From NCBI GenBank assembly GCA_965276715.1, contig OZ255622.1, positions 3,658,001 through 3,722,000 on the forward strand: a stretch of 64,000 bases of DNA, written 5' to 3'. A program made the position numbers and the translations under genes. The notes under the pieces are model-generated. The model saw only the letters and a program-made list of their open reading frames with translations. It was not told where the DNA came from and searched no databases. The number at the start of each line of letters is the position of its first letter. Positions within the stretch are counted from its first letter, which is position 1. The DNA comes from CAXTPV01 sp965276715. Lineage in GTDB: Bacteria > Pseudomonadota > Alphaproteobacteria > Acetobacterales > Acetobacteraceae. Below are positions 8,597-17,361 of this stretch, in pieces.

Positions 8597-9466
8597 ATGC
8601 GCGATCTGAGCGGCAAAACGGCCGTCATCACCGGCGGTGCGAGCGGCATCGGGCTCGCCATGGCGTCGCGCTTCGGCCGCGAGGGCATGCGTCTCGTCAT
8701 CGCCGACATCCAGCAGGACGCGATCGATGAGGCTGTCGGCGGCCTGAAGGCGGCCGGCATGGACGCGATCGGCGTCCGCACCGACGTCGCCAGATACGAG
8801 GACGTCGAAGCGCTGGCCGAGGCGACACTGAGCGCGTTCGGGCGCGTGCACATCATCGTCAACAATGCCGGCGTCTCGATCACCGGTCCGACATGGGAGA
8901 TGTCGCTCGACGACTGGCGCTGGGTCTTTGGCGTCAATGTCTGGGGCGTCGTTCACGGCATCAGGGCGTTCACGCCGATCCTCATCGAGCAGGGCGAGCC
9001 GGGACACGTGATCAACACCGCCTCGCTGGCCTCCTTCAACGGCACCGGCGAGCACGCGCCGTACTGCTCGAGCAAGGCCGCCTGCCTGTCGATCAGTCAG
9101 GCGCTCTATTCGGAGCTGATCGCGGCGAACACCCGGATCGGGGTCTCCGTCGTCTGTCCGGGCATGGTCGCGACCGACATCCACCGGTCCTGGCGCAATC
9201 GCCCGGCCGGCGACCGGCCGTGGAGCGATCGCGAGTGGAACGATCCGGCTCACATGGCGGAATCCGACAGCTTCCAGGGCAGCGGCATCAAGCCGGAGCA
9301 CATCGCGCAGGCGACACTCGAAGCCGTGCTCGAGAACCGCTTCTACGTCTTTCATGGCAGGGGCACGAGGACAATCCTCGGACGATCACTGCGTCCGGCG
9401 ATGCGGGCCGAGAATCCGCCGGTCGTCACCTGGGGACCAGACCGGCGGATCACCGAGCCGCGATGA
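8597..9466 (+). CDS. Short-chain dehydrogenase/reductase (SDR)
   Basis: Classical SDR oxidoreductase (289 aa) using NAD(P)H. The Rossmann glycine motif TGGASGIG is at residues 11-18, NNAG at about 90, the catalytic Ser in NTASLAS, and the Tyr/Lys pair in YCSSK. The C-terminal extension (about residues 200-289) is longer than in minimal SDRs. GGAG stands 8 bp before the ATG at 8597, so the longer open frame upstream is not used. It is the last gene of the plus-strand cluster and ends 3 bp from the convergent next gene. An acidic residue after strand 2 (IADIQQD) suggests NAD(H) rather than NADP(H). Confidence 0.88.
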   Translation: MRDLSGKTAVITGGASGIGLAMASRFGREGMRLVIADIQQDAIDEAVGGLKAAGMDAIGVRTDVARYEDVEALAEATLSAFGRVHIIVNNAGVSITGPTWEMSLDDWRWVFGVNVWGVVHGIRAFTPILIEQGEPGHVINTASLASFNGTGEHAPYCSSKAACLSISQALYSELIAANTRIGVSVVCPGMVATDIHRSWRNRPAGDRPWSDREWNDPAHMAESDSFQGSGIKPEHIAQATLEAVLENRFYVFHGRGTRTILGRSLRPAMRAENPPVVTWGPDRRITEPR

Positions 9467-9469
9467 CTT

Positions 9470-10066
9470 CTATGGATGCAAGCTGTAGCTAACCAGATCG
9501 AGATTCCACTTGGGTTCCTGGTCATTACGGACCTTGACCACCGTGTGGGCCTGCGGCGCATACCAGCTCGCCTGGTGCGCCTGTCCTGATGCGCCGCCGG
9601 AAGTCCAATGGTCCTCGCAGTCGATCCGGTAGGCGGGAAGTGCGCCGGCCGCGGTCTGCACGGTTTCCCAAGCACTCACCTTGCACGATTCCAGGCTCGC
9701 GAAATGCACGCCGTTGTCCGCCGTGAAGCCGGCATACCGCGCCGACCACGTCTTGTTGAGCGCGAGCGGGAACTCCAGGCCGGGCGATGCCGGGTCGAAC
9801 TGCACCAGGGGACCGTTCGGTCCGATGATACGCACCAGAGCGTCATTGTCGGCCAACGTGTAGGCTGCATTGCCGCCGCACGTCCTGACATTGTAGCCGT
9901 TCCGGTCGACCTGGGTGACCGTCCATCGCGAACACGCGACGGTCGCGAACTTGCCGGCATAGACGAAGCTGTCGCCGGCGGCGGGGCGCGGCAACGATAC
10001 AGGTGCTTGCGCGAACGCGGGCCCGGCCATGGCGGCCAGGGCTCCCACCATTGCGAGTCTGATCAT
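9470..10066 (-). CDS. Secreted protein of unknown function
   Basis: A 198-residue exported protein. The signal peptide (about residues 1-20) ends in AFAQ. The mature part has spaced cysteines (in VACSRW, RTCGG, ESCKV and RIDCED), suggesting two disulfides, and a compact beta-rich pattern without recognisable catalytic motifs. GGAGG lies 7 bp before the ATG at 10066. It ends 3 bp from the convergent SDR gene and lies 44 bp downstream of the acyl-CoA ligase gene, so it may be co-transcribed with that gene. I do not recognise the family. Confidence 0.75.
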   Translation of the reverse strand: MIRLAMVGALAAMAGPAFAQAPVSLPRPAAGDSFVYAGKFATVACSRWTVTQVDRNGYNVRTCGGNAAYTLADNDALVRIIGPNGPLVQFDPASPGLEFPLALNKTWSARYAGFTADNGVHFASLESCKVSAWETVQTAAGALPAYRIDCEDHWTSGGASGQAHQASWYAPQAHTVVKVRNDQEPKWNLDLVSYSLHP

Positions 10067-10110
10067 TTCCGTTCCTCCCGATTGACGCGACGACCTGGAA
10101 CCATCCCCGA

Positions 10111-11685
10111 TCAGCCGGCCGGATACTCCGCGCACAGTTGCTGCAGCTCACGCTTGAGGATTTTCCCGATCGCATTGCGCGGCAATTCGTCCACGATCCT
10201 GACGTCCGCGAGCCGCTGCATCTTGCCGAGCCTCGCATTGGCCCAGTCTCTCAGCATGGCGCCCGACAATGCGACGTCTTCGACCGTGACGAAACCCACC
10301 GGCGTCTCGCCCCAACGCTCCGACGCCGCACCGACCACGGCAGCCTCGCCAACCGCCGGGTGCTCGCGAAGCGCCGCCTCGAGATCGACCGGATAGATGT
10401 TCATCCCGCCCGAGATGATCACGTCCTTCTTGCGCCCGATCAACGTGAAGAACCCTTCATCGTCGATCCGTCCGATGTCGCCGGTGCGTATGTAGCGGAG
10501 TCCCTCGGGACTGTACCATTCCGCCTCATGGGTCTTGCCCGGCTGGTTGTGGTAGCCGGTCATCATGATGTGCGACCGGCCGACCACCTCGCCCGTTTCG
10601 CCGGGCTCGAGCATACGCCCCGCATCGTCGATGACCCGCATCTCGTGGCCTTCGATCGGCTGGCCGACCGTATGCAGCTTGTCCGGCCGATCGTGCGCCA
10701 CCAGCATGCAGGACCCGCCACCCTCGGTCATGCCGAAATACTCGACCAGGCCGCCGGGCCAGCGCGCCAGCACCTCCGCCTTCAAGTCGGCCGGGAACGG
10801 CGCCGACGTCGCATACTTGATCGTGTAGCTCGATAGATCGAAGCGATCGAAGTCGGGCACATCCAGGATCCGTCGATACTGCACCGGCACCAGCATCGCC
10901 GCCGTCACCCGCCAACGCTCGCTCAGTTCCAGGAATCCCCGCGCGTCGAACCGCGGCATCAGCACCACCGTCCCGCCGCCGGCGAGCGCCGGCAGCAGGC
11001 TCACAAGCGTCGTGTTCGAGTACAGCGGCGTCGAGATGATCGCGACCGCATCGGGTCCATAGCCCGGCGGATCGAGCAGATGAAGCTGCGGCCAGCGCAT
11101 CGAGTGCGGCTGCACGATGCCCTTCGGCGTGCCCGTCGTGCCGGACGAATAGATGATGTTGAAGGGCTGCTCGGGCACGATCGTAACCGGCAGGGGACGG
11201 CCCTCCGCCGGCAGCAGGGCGTCGAGCGTCTCGCCGTCGGCGCCGTCCTCGAGCGCCAGGCGGCGCGCAGGCGCCGCCGCGGCCGCACCCAGCGCCTCGC
11301 TGCCCACCCGGTCGAGGAACACGTGTCCGGCGCCGCTGTCGCGCAGCATCGTGAGCAACTGCTCGGGCATCGCCGAAGGCGACAGCGGCGAGATCGCCGC
11401 ACCAGTGCGCAGCACGCCGATGAGAACAGCGACATACGCCATCGAGCTCGCGGCACAGATCGCCACCGCCGCTCCGCGTCCGACACCATCGCTCTGCAGG
11501 AAGCACGCGATGCGGTCGGCGTCATCGTCGAGCCGCCGGTAGGTGACGCTCTCCCGCCCGCAGATCAGTGCCGTCTTCGCCGGATGCTTGCGCACATGCA
11601 GCCGGAACAGGTCGGCGAACACGCCGAATGGCTGCTCGACAGAGCGACGGATCTCCTCCGACACGCTGGCCTCGACCGATTCCAT
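10111..11685 (-). CDS. AMP-forming acyl-CoA synthetase/ligase
   Basis: Adenylating enzyme (524 aa) that activates a carboxylic acid as acyl-AMP and then forms the CoA thioester. Motifs in order: the phosphate-binding loop YSSGTTGTPKG (about residue 185), YFGMTEGGG, RTGDIGRIDDEGF, the hinge GRKKDVIISGGMNIYP and the C-terminal catalytic lysine in RNAIGKILKREL. The length is typical. GGGAG precedes the ATG at 11685. It may activate acids produced by the neighbouring hydrolase cluster, but the acyl pocket does not reveal the substrate; long-chain, aromatic and branched acids are all possible. Confidence 0.92.
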   Translation of the reverse strand: MESVEASVSEEIRRSVEQPFGVFADLFRLHVRKHPAKTALICGRESVTYRRLDDDADRIACFLQSDGVGRGAAVAICAASSMAYVAVLIGVLRTGAAISPLSPSAMPEQLLTMLRDSGAGHVFLDRVGSEALGAAAAAPARRLALEDGADGETLDALLPAEGRPLPVTIVPEQPFNIIYSSGTTGTPKGIVQPHSMRWPQLHLLDPPGYGPDAVAIISTPLYSNTTLVSLLPALAGGGTVVLMPRFDARGFLELSERWRVTAAMLVPVQYRRILDVPDFDRFDLSSYTIKYATSAPFPADLKAEVLARWPGGLVEYFGMTEGGGSCMLVAHDRPDKLHTVGQPIEGHEMRVIDDAGRMLEPGETGEVVGRSHIMMTGYHNQPGKTHEAEWYSPEGLRYIRTGDIGRIDDEGFFTLIGRKKDVIISGGMNIYPVDLEAALREHPAVGEAAVVGAASERWGETPVGFVTVEDVALSGAMLRDWANARLGKMQRLADVRIVDELPRNAIGKILKRELQQLCAEYPAG

Positions 11686-11840
11686 TCGGCTCTCCCGACG
11701 CTTGAAGCGTGTTTGAGCATTCTAGTATGATCCAGACCGTCCTGCCAGACAAGAACCATGGTGGCCCGCTCCACGAGGATATCTCCTCCGGCTCTAGAAG
11801 ACAGGACATTCTTGAGAAAGATCGTCCGTAACCATGATGG

Positions 11841-11875
11841 GATCCAAGGGCCGCCGGCCCTTGGCAGGTCGAGGA
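11841..11875 (-). repeat. REP-like palindrome in the ligase-thioesterase gap
   Basis: A perfect hairpin with a 9-bp stem (CCAAGGGCC / GGCCCTTGG, 11844-11864) and a 3-base loop. Read on the minus strand it has the same layout, CTGCCAAGGG...CCCTTGGATCCC, as the palindromes at 19302-19320 and 30623-30640, so it belongs to one dispersed family. It may also act as a terminator for the thioesterase operon or the upstream region. The rest of the 212-bp gap (11686-11897) shows no gene. Confidence 0.6.
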
Positions 11876-11897
11876 CAGCGTCCTCGCCTCCGCCCGC

Positions 11898-12710
11898 TCA
11901 GCCGAACACTGCGACGCTCTGCCGCGCCGTCATCAGCGGCGTGCCGTCCTCGCTCCAGATCGTGATCCGCTCCGCGGCATAACCCTCCGCCACGACCTCG
12001 CCCACCAGCCGCACCAGCCGCCATCCGCCTGGCGATCCCCGGCCCGGCTCCGGCCCGAGCTCGACCGACCACATCATCGTGCTGACCGGAATGAAGCGCT
12101 CCACCATCGCGAGCGGCGCCGGCGGCGACGCATCGCCGAGTGCCACCAGTGCCACGGCCGGATCCACGCCGCCCGCCTCCCGGTGGCGGAACCACGCTGT
12201 GATCTCGGCCGTCGGGCTGCCGCTCCCGAAACCGCCAGGCAACGCCAGCCGTGCATCGAAATGCGCGATGAACGCCGGCGCGAGGCCCTCCAGCAGGGTG
12301 CCGCATTCCTCCGGCGGCGGCACCGCCGGCATCGGCAACGCCGTGTGCGACAGCACCGATCGTCGTGCGGCCCCGAAGCACAGCAGCGCGCGGGTGGCGA
12401 ACCCGGCCTCGCCGTGGACATCGACCGTGACGAACGTGACCGACCGGCCGGCGCGCAGCACGGTCGGCGTCAGCGCGAGCGACCCCGAAACCGGCCCCAC
12501 GAACGCGAACTGCGCCGCGCGTAATGGTCCCAATCCGGGCACCGCCCGCAGGACGGTTTCGACCGCCAGTGCGGCGACGAGCCCGCCATAGACCGTGCGC
12601 CCCTGCTCCCAGTCCGGCGGCACCGCGACCCGCCAGGCGCCGTCGCGTTCCGCCATCGCGCCGAGCAGCGCGGGCAGGCTGGTCAGCTTGCGATTCCCTC
12701 GGCGTACCAA
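11898..12710 (-). CDS. Acyl-CoA thioesterase, TesB-like double hot-dog
   Basis: Thioesterase (up to 270 aa) with the two-hot-dog arrangement of TesB/PaaI-type enzymes: GRTVYGGLVAALAVE in the first half and the VGEVVAEGYAAERITIWSEDGTPLMTARQ strand region at the end, where the last Gln is the usual catalytic position. It would release free acids from acyl-CoA. The start is uncertain. A TTG at 12710 overlaps the BMP-protein gene by 28 bp, while a CTG at 12686 overlaps its TGA stop and has GAGGG at good spacing; the first ATG is too far in. Coupling to the importer operon is likely. Confidence 0.8.
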   Translation of the reverse strand: MVRRGNRKLTSLPALLGAMAERDGAWRVAVPPDWEQGRTVYGGLVAALAVETVLRAVPGLGPLRAAQFAFVGPVSGSLALTPTVLRAGRSVTFVTVDVHGEAGFATRALLCFGAARRSVLSHTALPMPAVPPPEECGTLLEGLAPAFIAHFDARLALPGGFGSGSPTAEITAWFRHREAGGVDPAVALVALGDASPPAPLAMVERFIPVSTMMWSVELGPEPGRGSPGGWRLVRLVGEVVAEGYAAERITIWSEDGTPLMTARQSVAVFG

Positions 12711-13753
12711 TCCATCTTCTGCAGCTCGTCGTCGCTCGGATGCGCGCCTTCCGCGATCCTGATCTTGCCCGACTGGTCACGCACCGGCCCGGTGAAGGGG
12801 TGCAGCGCGCCGCCCGCGATCCCGGCACTCACCAGGTCCGCCGCGTGCCGCACATCGGGAGCTACCGTCGGCCCATAGGGTGCGAGCTGCACCAGGTTCT
12901 CCTTCAGCCCCCACCACACATTGCCGGTCTTCCAGCTGCCGGCGAGCGCCTGGCGAACCCGCATGATGACGTAGGGCGACCAGTGGTCGACGATCGAGGT
13001 CAGTTGCGCCGTCGGCCCGAACCGCGCCATGTCCGAGCTCTGCCCGAACGCGTGCATGCCACGCTGCTGCGCCGTCTGCATCACGGCTGGACTGTCGGTG
13101 TGCTGCGCGAGGAGGTCCGCGCCCTGGTCGAGCAGCGACTTCGCGGCGTCCGCTTCCTTTCCCGGATCGAACCAGCTGTTGACCCAGATCATCCGCGTCT
13201 TGAAGTCCGGGTTGATCTTGCGCGCGGCGATCGTGAACGCGTTGACCCCCATCACCACCTCGGGAATCGGAAACGACGCGACGTAGCCGCACACGCCGGT
13301 CTTCGACATATGCCCCGCGATCGTTCCGCAGACGGCACGCGCCTCGTACCAGCGGATGTTGTACTCCGCCACGTTGGGCGCCAGCTTGTATCCCGTCGCC
13401 TGCTCGAACTTCACATGCGGGAACTGCTTGGCCACACGAATGGCCGAATTCATGAAGCCGAACGACGTCGAGAAGATCATGTCGTTGCCGGACGCGGCCA
13501 GATCGCGCAGCACGCGTTCGCAGTCGGGTCCCTCGGCCACGTTCTCGACATAGTGCGTCGTGACCTGGATGCCCAGTGCCGCCTGCAGGGCCAGCCGCGA
13601 CTGCTCCTGCTCGTAGGAATAGCCGAGATCGCCGATCGGCCCGGTATAGACGAACGCGATCTTCATCGGTCCCGCCGCCCGCGCCCGCCGAACTCCGGTC
13701 GCGCCGAGCGCGAGCCAAGCCGCACCCCCCACCAAGCCCCGCCTATTCAGCAT
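12683..13753 (-). CDS. BMP-family ABC transporter substrate-binding protein
   Basis: Periplasmic receptor (356 aa) of the basic membrane protein/PnrA family, which in known cases binds nucleosides or purines. The signal region MLNRRGLVGGAAWLAL has a twin arginine and a hydrophobic core. The family motifs are KIAFVYTGPIGDLGYSYE, the VGRD-like region replaced by NDMIFSTSFGFM, and NPDFKTRMIWVNSWFDPGKE with QGADLLAQHTDSPA. GGAG stands 6 bp before the ATG at 13753; an ATG at 13765 that shares a base with the preceding permease stop is the alternative. It is the fourth of five overlapping genes, after the ATPase and both permeases. Confidence 0.9.
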   Translation of the reverse strand: MLNRRGLVGGAAWLALGATGVRRARAAGPMKIAFVYTGPIGDLGYSYEQEQSRLALQAALGIQVTTHYVENVAEGPDCERVLRDLAASGNDMIFSTSFGFMNSAIRVAKQFPHVKFEQATGYKLAPNVAEYNIRWYEARAVCGTIAGHMSKTGVCGYVASFPIPEVVMGVNAFTIAARKINPDFKTRMIWVNSWFDPGKEADAAKSLLDQGADLLAQHTDSPAVMQTAQQRGMHAFGQSSDMARFGPTAQLTSIVDHWSPYVIMRVRQALAGSWKTGNVWWGLKENLVQLAPYGPTVAPDVRHAADLVSAGIAGGALHPFTGPVRDQSGKIRIAEGAHPSDDELQKMDWYAEGIAS

Positions 13754-13764
13754 CGATCTCTCCA

Positions 13765-14685
13765 TCACCCGGTTGCACGGAAGGGTTTGCCCAACGAAGC
13801 GGGTGCCGCAAGCAGCCCTTTCGCCACCCCCGACGAAATCGCCGCCAGCACCACGATCGTTGCCAAATAGGGCACCATCGCGAACAACTGCGTGGGCAGG
13901 TGCAGCCCGCTGCCGGAAAGATAGAGCTGCAGCACCGCGATGCCGCCGAACAGGTAGGCGCCGAGCAGTACACGCAGCGGCCGCCACGATCCGAACGTCA
14001 CGAGTGCCAGCGCGATCCATCCGCGCCCGGCCGTCAGCCCCTCCGCCCAAATCGGCGTGTAGGCAATCGACAGGTAGGCGCCGCCGACGCCCGCCATCGC
14101 GCCGCCGAACAGGACCGCGAGCAGGCGCACCCGAAGCACCGGCAACCCGATCCGGTGCGCCGCCTCCGCGTTCTCGCCCACCGCGCGCAGCACCATGCCC
14201 GCGCGGGTCCGGCCGATCGCCCATGCCAGCAGGGCCGCCGCGACCAGGCTGCCGAACACCAGCGCATCCTGGCCGGCGAGCGGACCCACCACCGGCGCCG
14301 CGCCCAGCCACGGCACGTGCAGCTTGCCCAGCGGCGGCACCGTGTGGCCGGTCAGGCGCTGTCCGGCCAGCGTGGAAACACCGGTTCCGAAGATCGTCAG
14401 CGCCAATCCGGTCGCGACCTGGTTGGTCGACAACGCGAGCGTCAGTGCCGCGAACAGCGAGGCGAGCGCCATCCCGGCGCCGGCGCCGGCCAGGACCCCC
14501 AGCACGTGGCTGCCGCTCGCGAGTGTCGCCGCGAACCCGGCGACCGCGCCGCTCAGCATCATGCCCTCGACGCCGAGATTGAGCACGCCCGCCCGCTCGG
14601 CCACCAGCTCGCCGAGCGAGGCATAGGCGAGCGGTGTCGCCGCCGTCATCACGGTGGCCACCAGCGACACCGCCACGCTGGTCAT
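13765..14685 (-). CDS. ABC transporter permease, BMP/nucleoside type (second permease)
   Basis: Inner-membrane permease (306 aa) of the branched-chain/ribose permease superfamily, matching NupQ/YufQ-type partners of BMP receptors. It begins with ATPLAYASLGELVAERAGVLNLGVEGMML, where the EGMM box is typical, and continues with about eight to ten membrane segments, including VLRAVGENAEAAHRIGLPV, the cytoplasmic loop for ATPase contact. The ATG at 14685 overlaps the stop of the first permease by 4 bp (ATGA), and its own stop touches the BMP-protein gene, indicating strict co-translation. Confidence 0.92.
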   Translation of the reverse strand: MTSVAVSLVATVMTAATPLAYASLGELVAERAGVLNLGVEGMMLSGAVAGFAATLASGSHVLGVLAGAGAGMALASLFAALTLALSTNQVATGLALTIFGTGVSTLAGQRLTGHTVPPLGKLHVPWLGAAPVVGPLAGQDALVFGSLVAAALLAWAIGRTRAGMVLRAVGENAEAAHRIGLPVLRVRLLAVLFGGAMAGVGGAYLSIAYTPIWAEGLTAGRGWIALALVTFGSWRPLRVLLGAYLFGGIAVLQLYLSGSGLHLPTQLFAMVPYLATIVVLAAISSGVAKGLLAAPASLGKPFRATG

Positions 14686-15758
14686 GCGGCCACCGGGCGC
14701 ACCGTCGCCAGCCGGAACCGCGTCAGGAAGTCGGCCGCCAGCGGAAAGAACAGCAGCAGGCCCTGAACCACGCCCGTGGCACCCTTGGGCAGCCCGACCG
14801 CGACCTGGGCGAGATCCCCGCCCACGTACGACAAGGCCATCAGCAGGCCCGCGGGCACGATCCCCAAAGGATCGAGCCGTCCGAGGAACGCCACGATGAT
14901 GGCGGTGAACCCGTAGCCTGGCGACACCACCGGGATGAGCTGACCGATCGGCCCCGCCACCTCGAAGCATCCCGCCAGCCCGGCGAGCCCGCCGCTCGCC
15001 AGCAGCACCAGCCAGACCGTTCCCTGCTCCGGGAAGCCGGCGAAGCGCGCCGCCGCCGGCGCCTCGCCGAATGCCCTGATCGCGAAGCCCGACACCGTCC
15101 GTCCGAGCAGCAGCCATCCCATTGCGGGCAGCAGGAAGCCGATCGCCGTCCCCAGCGTGATCCGCGTCCCGGGCACCAGCACGGGCAGCAGCTCGTCGTC
15201 GGCGAACATCCGCGATTGCGGAAAATTGTAGCCCTGCGGATCCTTCAGCGGCCCGAACACCAGCGCCGTCAGCAGCAGCGAGGCGACATAGGTCAGCATC
15301 AGGCTGGTCAGGATCTCGCTGGCGCCCAGACGGGTGCGCAGCAACGCCGGGATCGCGGCCCACGCCATCCCGGCCACGATCCCGGCCAGCACCATCAGCG
15401 GCAGCGCCCACGCGCTGCCGTTCTCGCCGAAGACGAGTGCGACGCATCCCGCGCCGATCGCGCCCAGCGTGAACTGCCCGTCCGCGCCGATGTTCCAGAC
15501 ATTCGCCCGGAAGCACGCCACCAGCCCCAAGGCGATCGTGATCAGCGGCGCTGCCTTGAGCGCCATCTCCGATAACCCGTTCACCGTCTCGAACGGCTGG
15601 ACGAAGAACGCGTGCAGGGTTTGCCGCGCCGGATAGCCCATCGCCACGAACAGCACGCCGGACGCGGCCACCGCGCCCAGGGCGGCCGCGACCGGTGCGG
15701 CCGACGCGAGCCAGCGCGGCCGCGCCACCCGTCGCTCGATGCGGAACCTAGCCGACAT
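14682..15758 (-). CDS. ABC transporter permease, BMP/nucleoside type (first permease)
   Basis: Inner-membrane permease (358 aa) of the NupP/YufP type. An N-terminal membrane segment is followed by the family stretch NVWNIGADGQFTLGAIGA, then ALLRTRLGASEILTSLMLTYVA and the loop IRAFGEAPAAARFAGF. The ATG at 15758 overlaps the end of the ATPase gene by 11 bp; a longer open frame to 15800 is less likely because it would add a basic, non-conserved lead. Together with the second permease it forms the heterodimeric channel. Confidence 0.9.
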   Translation of the reverse strand: MSARFRIERRVARPRWLASAAPVAAALGAVAASGVLFVAMGYPARQTLHAFFVQPFETVNGLSEMALKAAPLITIALGLVACFRANVWNIGADGQFTLGAIGAGCVALVFGENGSAWALPLMVLAGIVAGMAWAAIPALLRTRLGASEILTSLMLTYVASLLLTALVFGPLKDPQGYNFPQSRMFADDELLPVLVPGTRITLGTAIGFLLPAMGWLLLGRTVSGFAIRAFGEAPAAARFAGFPEQGTVWLVLLASGGLAGLAGCFEVAGPIGQLIPVVSPGYGFTAIIVAFLGRLDPLGIVPAGLLMALSYVGGDLAQVAVGLPKGATGVVQGLLLFFPLAADFLTRFRLATVRPVAA

Positions 15759-17295
15759 CCGCCAATGCCGGCATCTCCGTTCCGACCGGCGGCTCACCAT
15801 GCACGCCGCCCATCATCAGCCCGAGTTCCTCGAGCGTGACCTCGCGCGTCGGCCGCGCGCCCGTGAGCCGGCCCGCGTTGATGACCGCGATCCGGTGCGT
15901 GATCCGCAGCAGCTCGTCCAGATCCTGGCTGATCACCAGCACCGCGGCCCCGCTCGCCGCGCGCTCGAACAGCGCCCGGTGGATCGCGGCCGCGGCGCCG
16001 GCGTCGACCCCCCAGGTCGGCTGTGCGACCACCAGCACCGACGGGGCCTGCAGCACCTCGCGGCCGACCACGAACTTCTGCAGGTTGCCGCCCGACAGGC
16101 TCTCCGCGCGCGCCTCCGGCCGGCCCTGGCGCACGTCGAAATCCTCGATGATGCGGCGTGCGAAGCCGCGCGTCGCGGCGCGCCGCACCATGCCGAGCCG
16201 GATCAGGCCCGCCCGCTCCCGGCCTGTCAGCACGGTGTTGTCGGCCAGCGAGAAGCCGGGCATCGCCGCGTGCCCGTTGCGTTCCTCCGGCACCGACGCG
16301 AGCCCCAGCGCGCGCCGAGCGGTCGTGCCCAGGCGCCCGCACAGGGTCTCGCCGATCCTGATGTCGGCATTCGACGGCGCCAGCCGCTCGCCGGTCAGCG
16401 CCGCCATCAGCTCGCCCTGGCCATTGCCCGCGATGCCGGCGATGCCGACGATCTCGCCCGCCCTGACCTCCAGGCTCACGCTCTCGAGCGCCACGTCGTG
16501 CGGCCGGACCGCGGGCAGGCCCAGCGCATACAGCACCAGCATCGGCCGTCCCGGCGCCGCCTCGGGTGCGCGCTCGACGCGCAGCACCTCGGCTCCCACC
16601 ATCATGCGCGCGAGCGACGCCGCACTCTCGGCCCGCGGATCGCACCGCCCCACCACCCGTCCATGACGCAGCACCGTCGCCGCGTCGCACAACGCCCTGA
16701 TCTCGTCGAGCTTGTGCGAGATATACAGGATCGAGATGCCCTCGCTGGCCAGCCGACGCAGCGTCGCGAACAGCAGCGACACCTCCTGCGGCGTCAGCAC
16801 CGAGGTCGGCTCGTCCATCACCAGCAGCCTCGGTTGCTGCAGCAGGCAGCGGACGATCTCCACCCGCTGCCGTTCGCCGACCGAGAGCGAGGCCACCGTC
16901 CGGTCCGGATCGAGCGGCAGGCCGTAGCCGCCGCTCACCGACCTGATCCGCGCCGACAGCGCCCGGCGTCCGCCCGGTGCCTCCAGCACCAGCGCGATGT
17001 TCTCGGCAACCGTCATCGCCTCGAACAGCGAGAAATGCTGGAACACCATGCCGATGCCGAGACGCCGTGCCGCGTTCGGATCACCGATCCGGACCGCCTC
17101 GCCTTCCCAGACGATCTCGCCCTCGTCCGCCTGCAGCACGCCGTAGACGATGTTCATCAGCGTGGACTTGCCCGCGCCGTTCTCGCCGAGCAGCGCGTGG
17201 ATCTCGCCCGGACCGACCGCGAGGTCGATCCGGTTGTTGGCGACGAGCGGGCCGAACCGGCGGGTGATCCCGCGGAGGCACAGCCGGTCCGTCAT
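15748..17295 (-). CDS. ABC transporter ATPase, duplicated, BMP/nucleoside type
   Basis: Fused double ATPase (515 aa). The first domain is complete: Walker A GENGAGKST (residues 37-45), Q-loop, signature LSVGERQR, Walker B LLVMDEP. The second domain is degenerate, as in the NupO/RbsA class: its Walker A is GIAGNGQGE without the usual Lys-Ser/Thr, the signature LSGGNLQK is kept, and Walker B reads VVAQPTWGVD without Asp-Glu. So one site hydrolyses ATP. It is the first gene of the importer operon and starts 66 bp after the tail-fibre-like gene on the same strand. No strong ribosome-binding site precedes the ATG at 17295. Confidence 0.92.
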   Translation of the reverse strand: MTDRLCLRGITRRFGPLVANNRIDLAVGPGEIHALLGENGAGKSTLMNIVYGVLQADEGEIVWEGEAVRIGDPNAARRLGIGMVFQHFSLFEAMTVAENIALVLEAPGGRRALSARIRSVSGGYGLPLDPDRTVASLSVGERQRVEIVRCLLQQPRLLVMDEPTSVLTPQEVSLLFATLRRLASEGISILYISHKLDEIRALCDAATVLRHGRVVGRCDPRAESAASLARMMVGAEVLRVERAPEAAPGRPMLVLYALGLPAVRPHDVALESVSLEVRAGEIVGIAGIAGNGQGELMAALTGERLAPSNADIRIGETLCGRLGTTARRALGLASVPEERNGHAAMPGFSLADNTVLTGRERAGLIRLGMVRRAATRGFARRIIEDFDVRQGRPEARAESLSGGNLQKFVVGREVLQAPSVLVVAQPTWGVDAGAAAAIHRALFERAASGAAVLVISQDLDELLRITHRIAVINAGRLTGARPTREVTLEELGLMMGGVHGEPPVGTEMPALADVG

Positions 17296-17361
17296 CGTCA
17301 GGTCGCGATCGAGGATGCCATCGCCGAGGTCATGCAACTCCCATGCAACGGCTGCGTCCGC

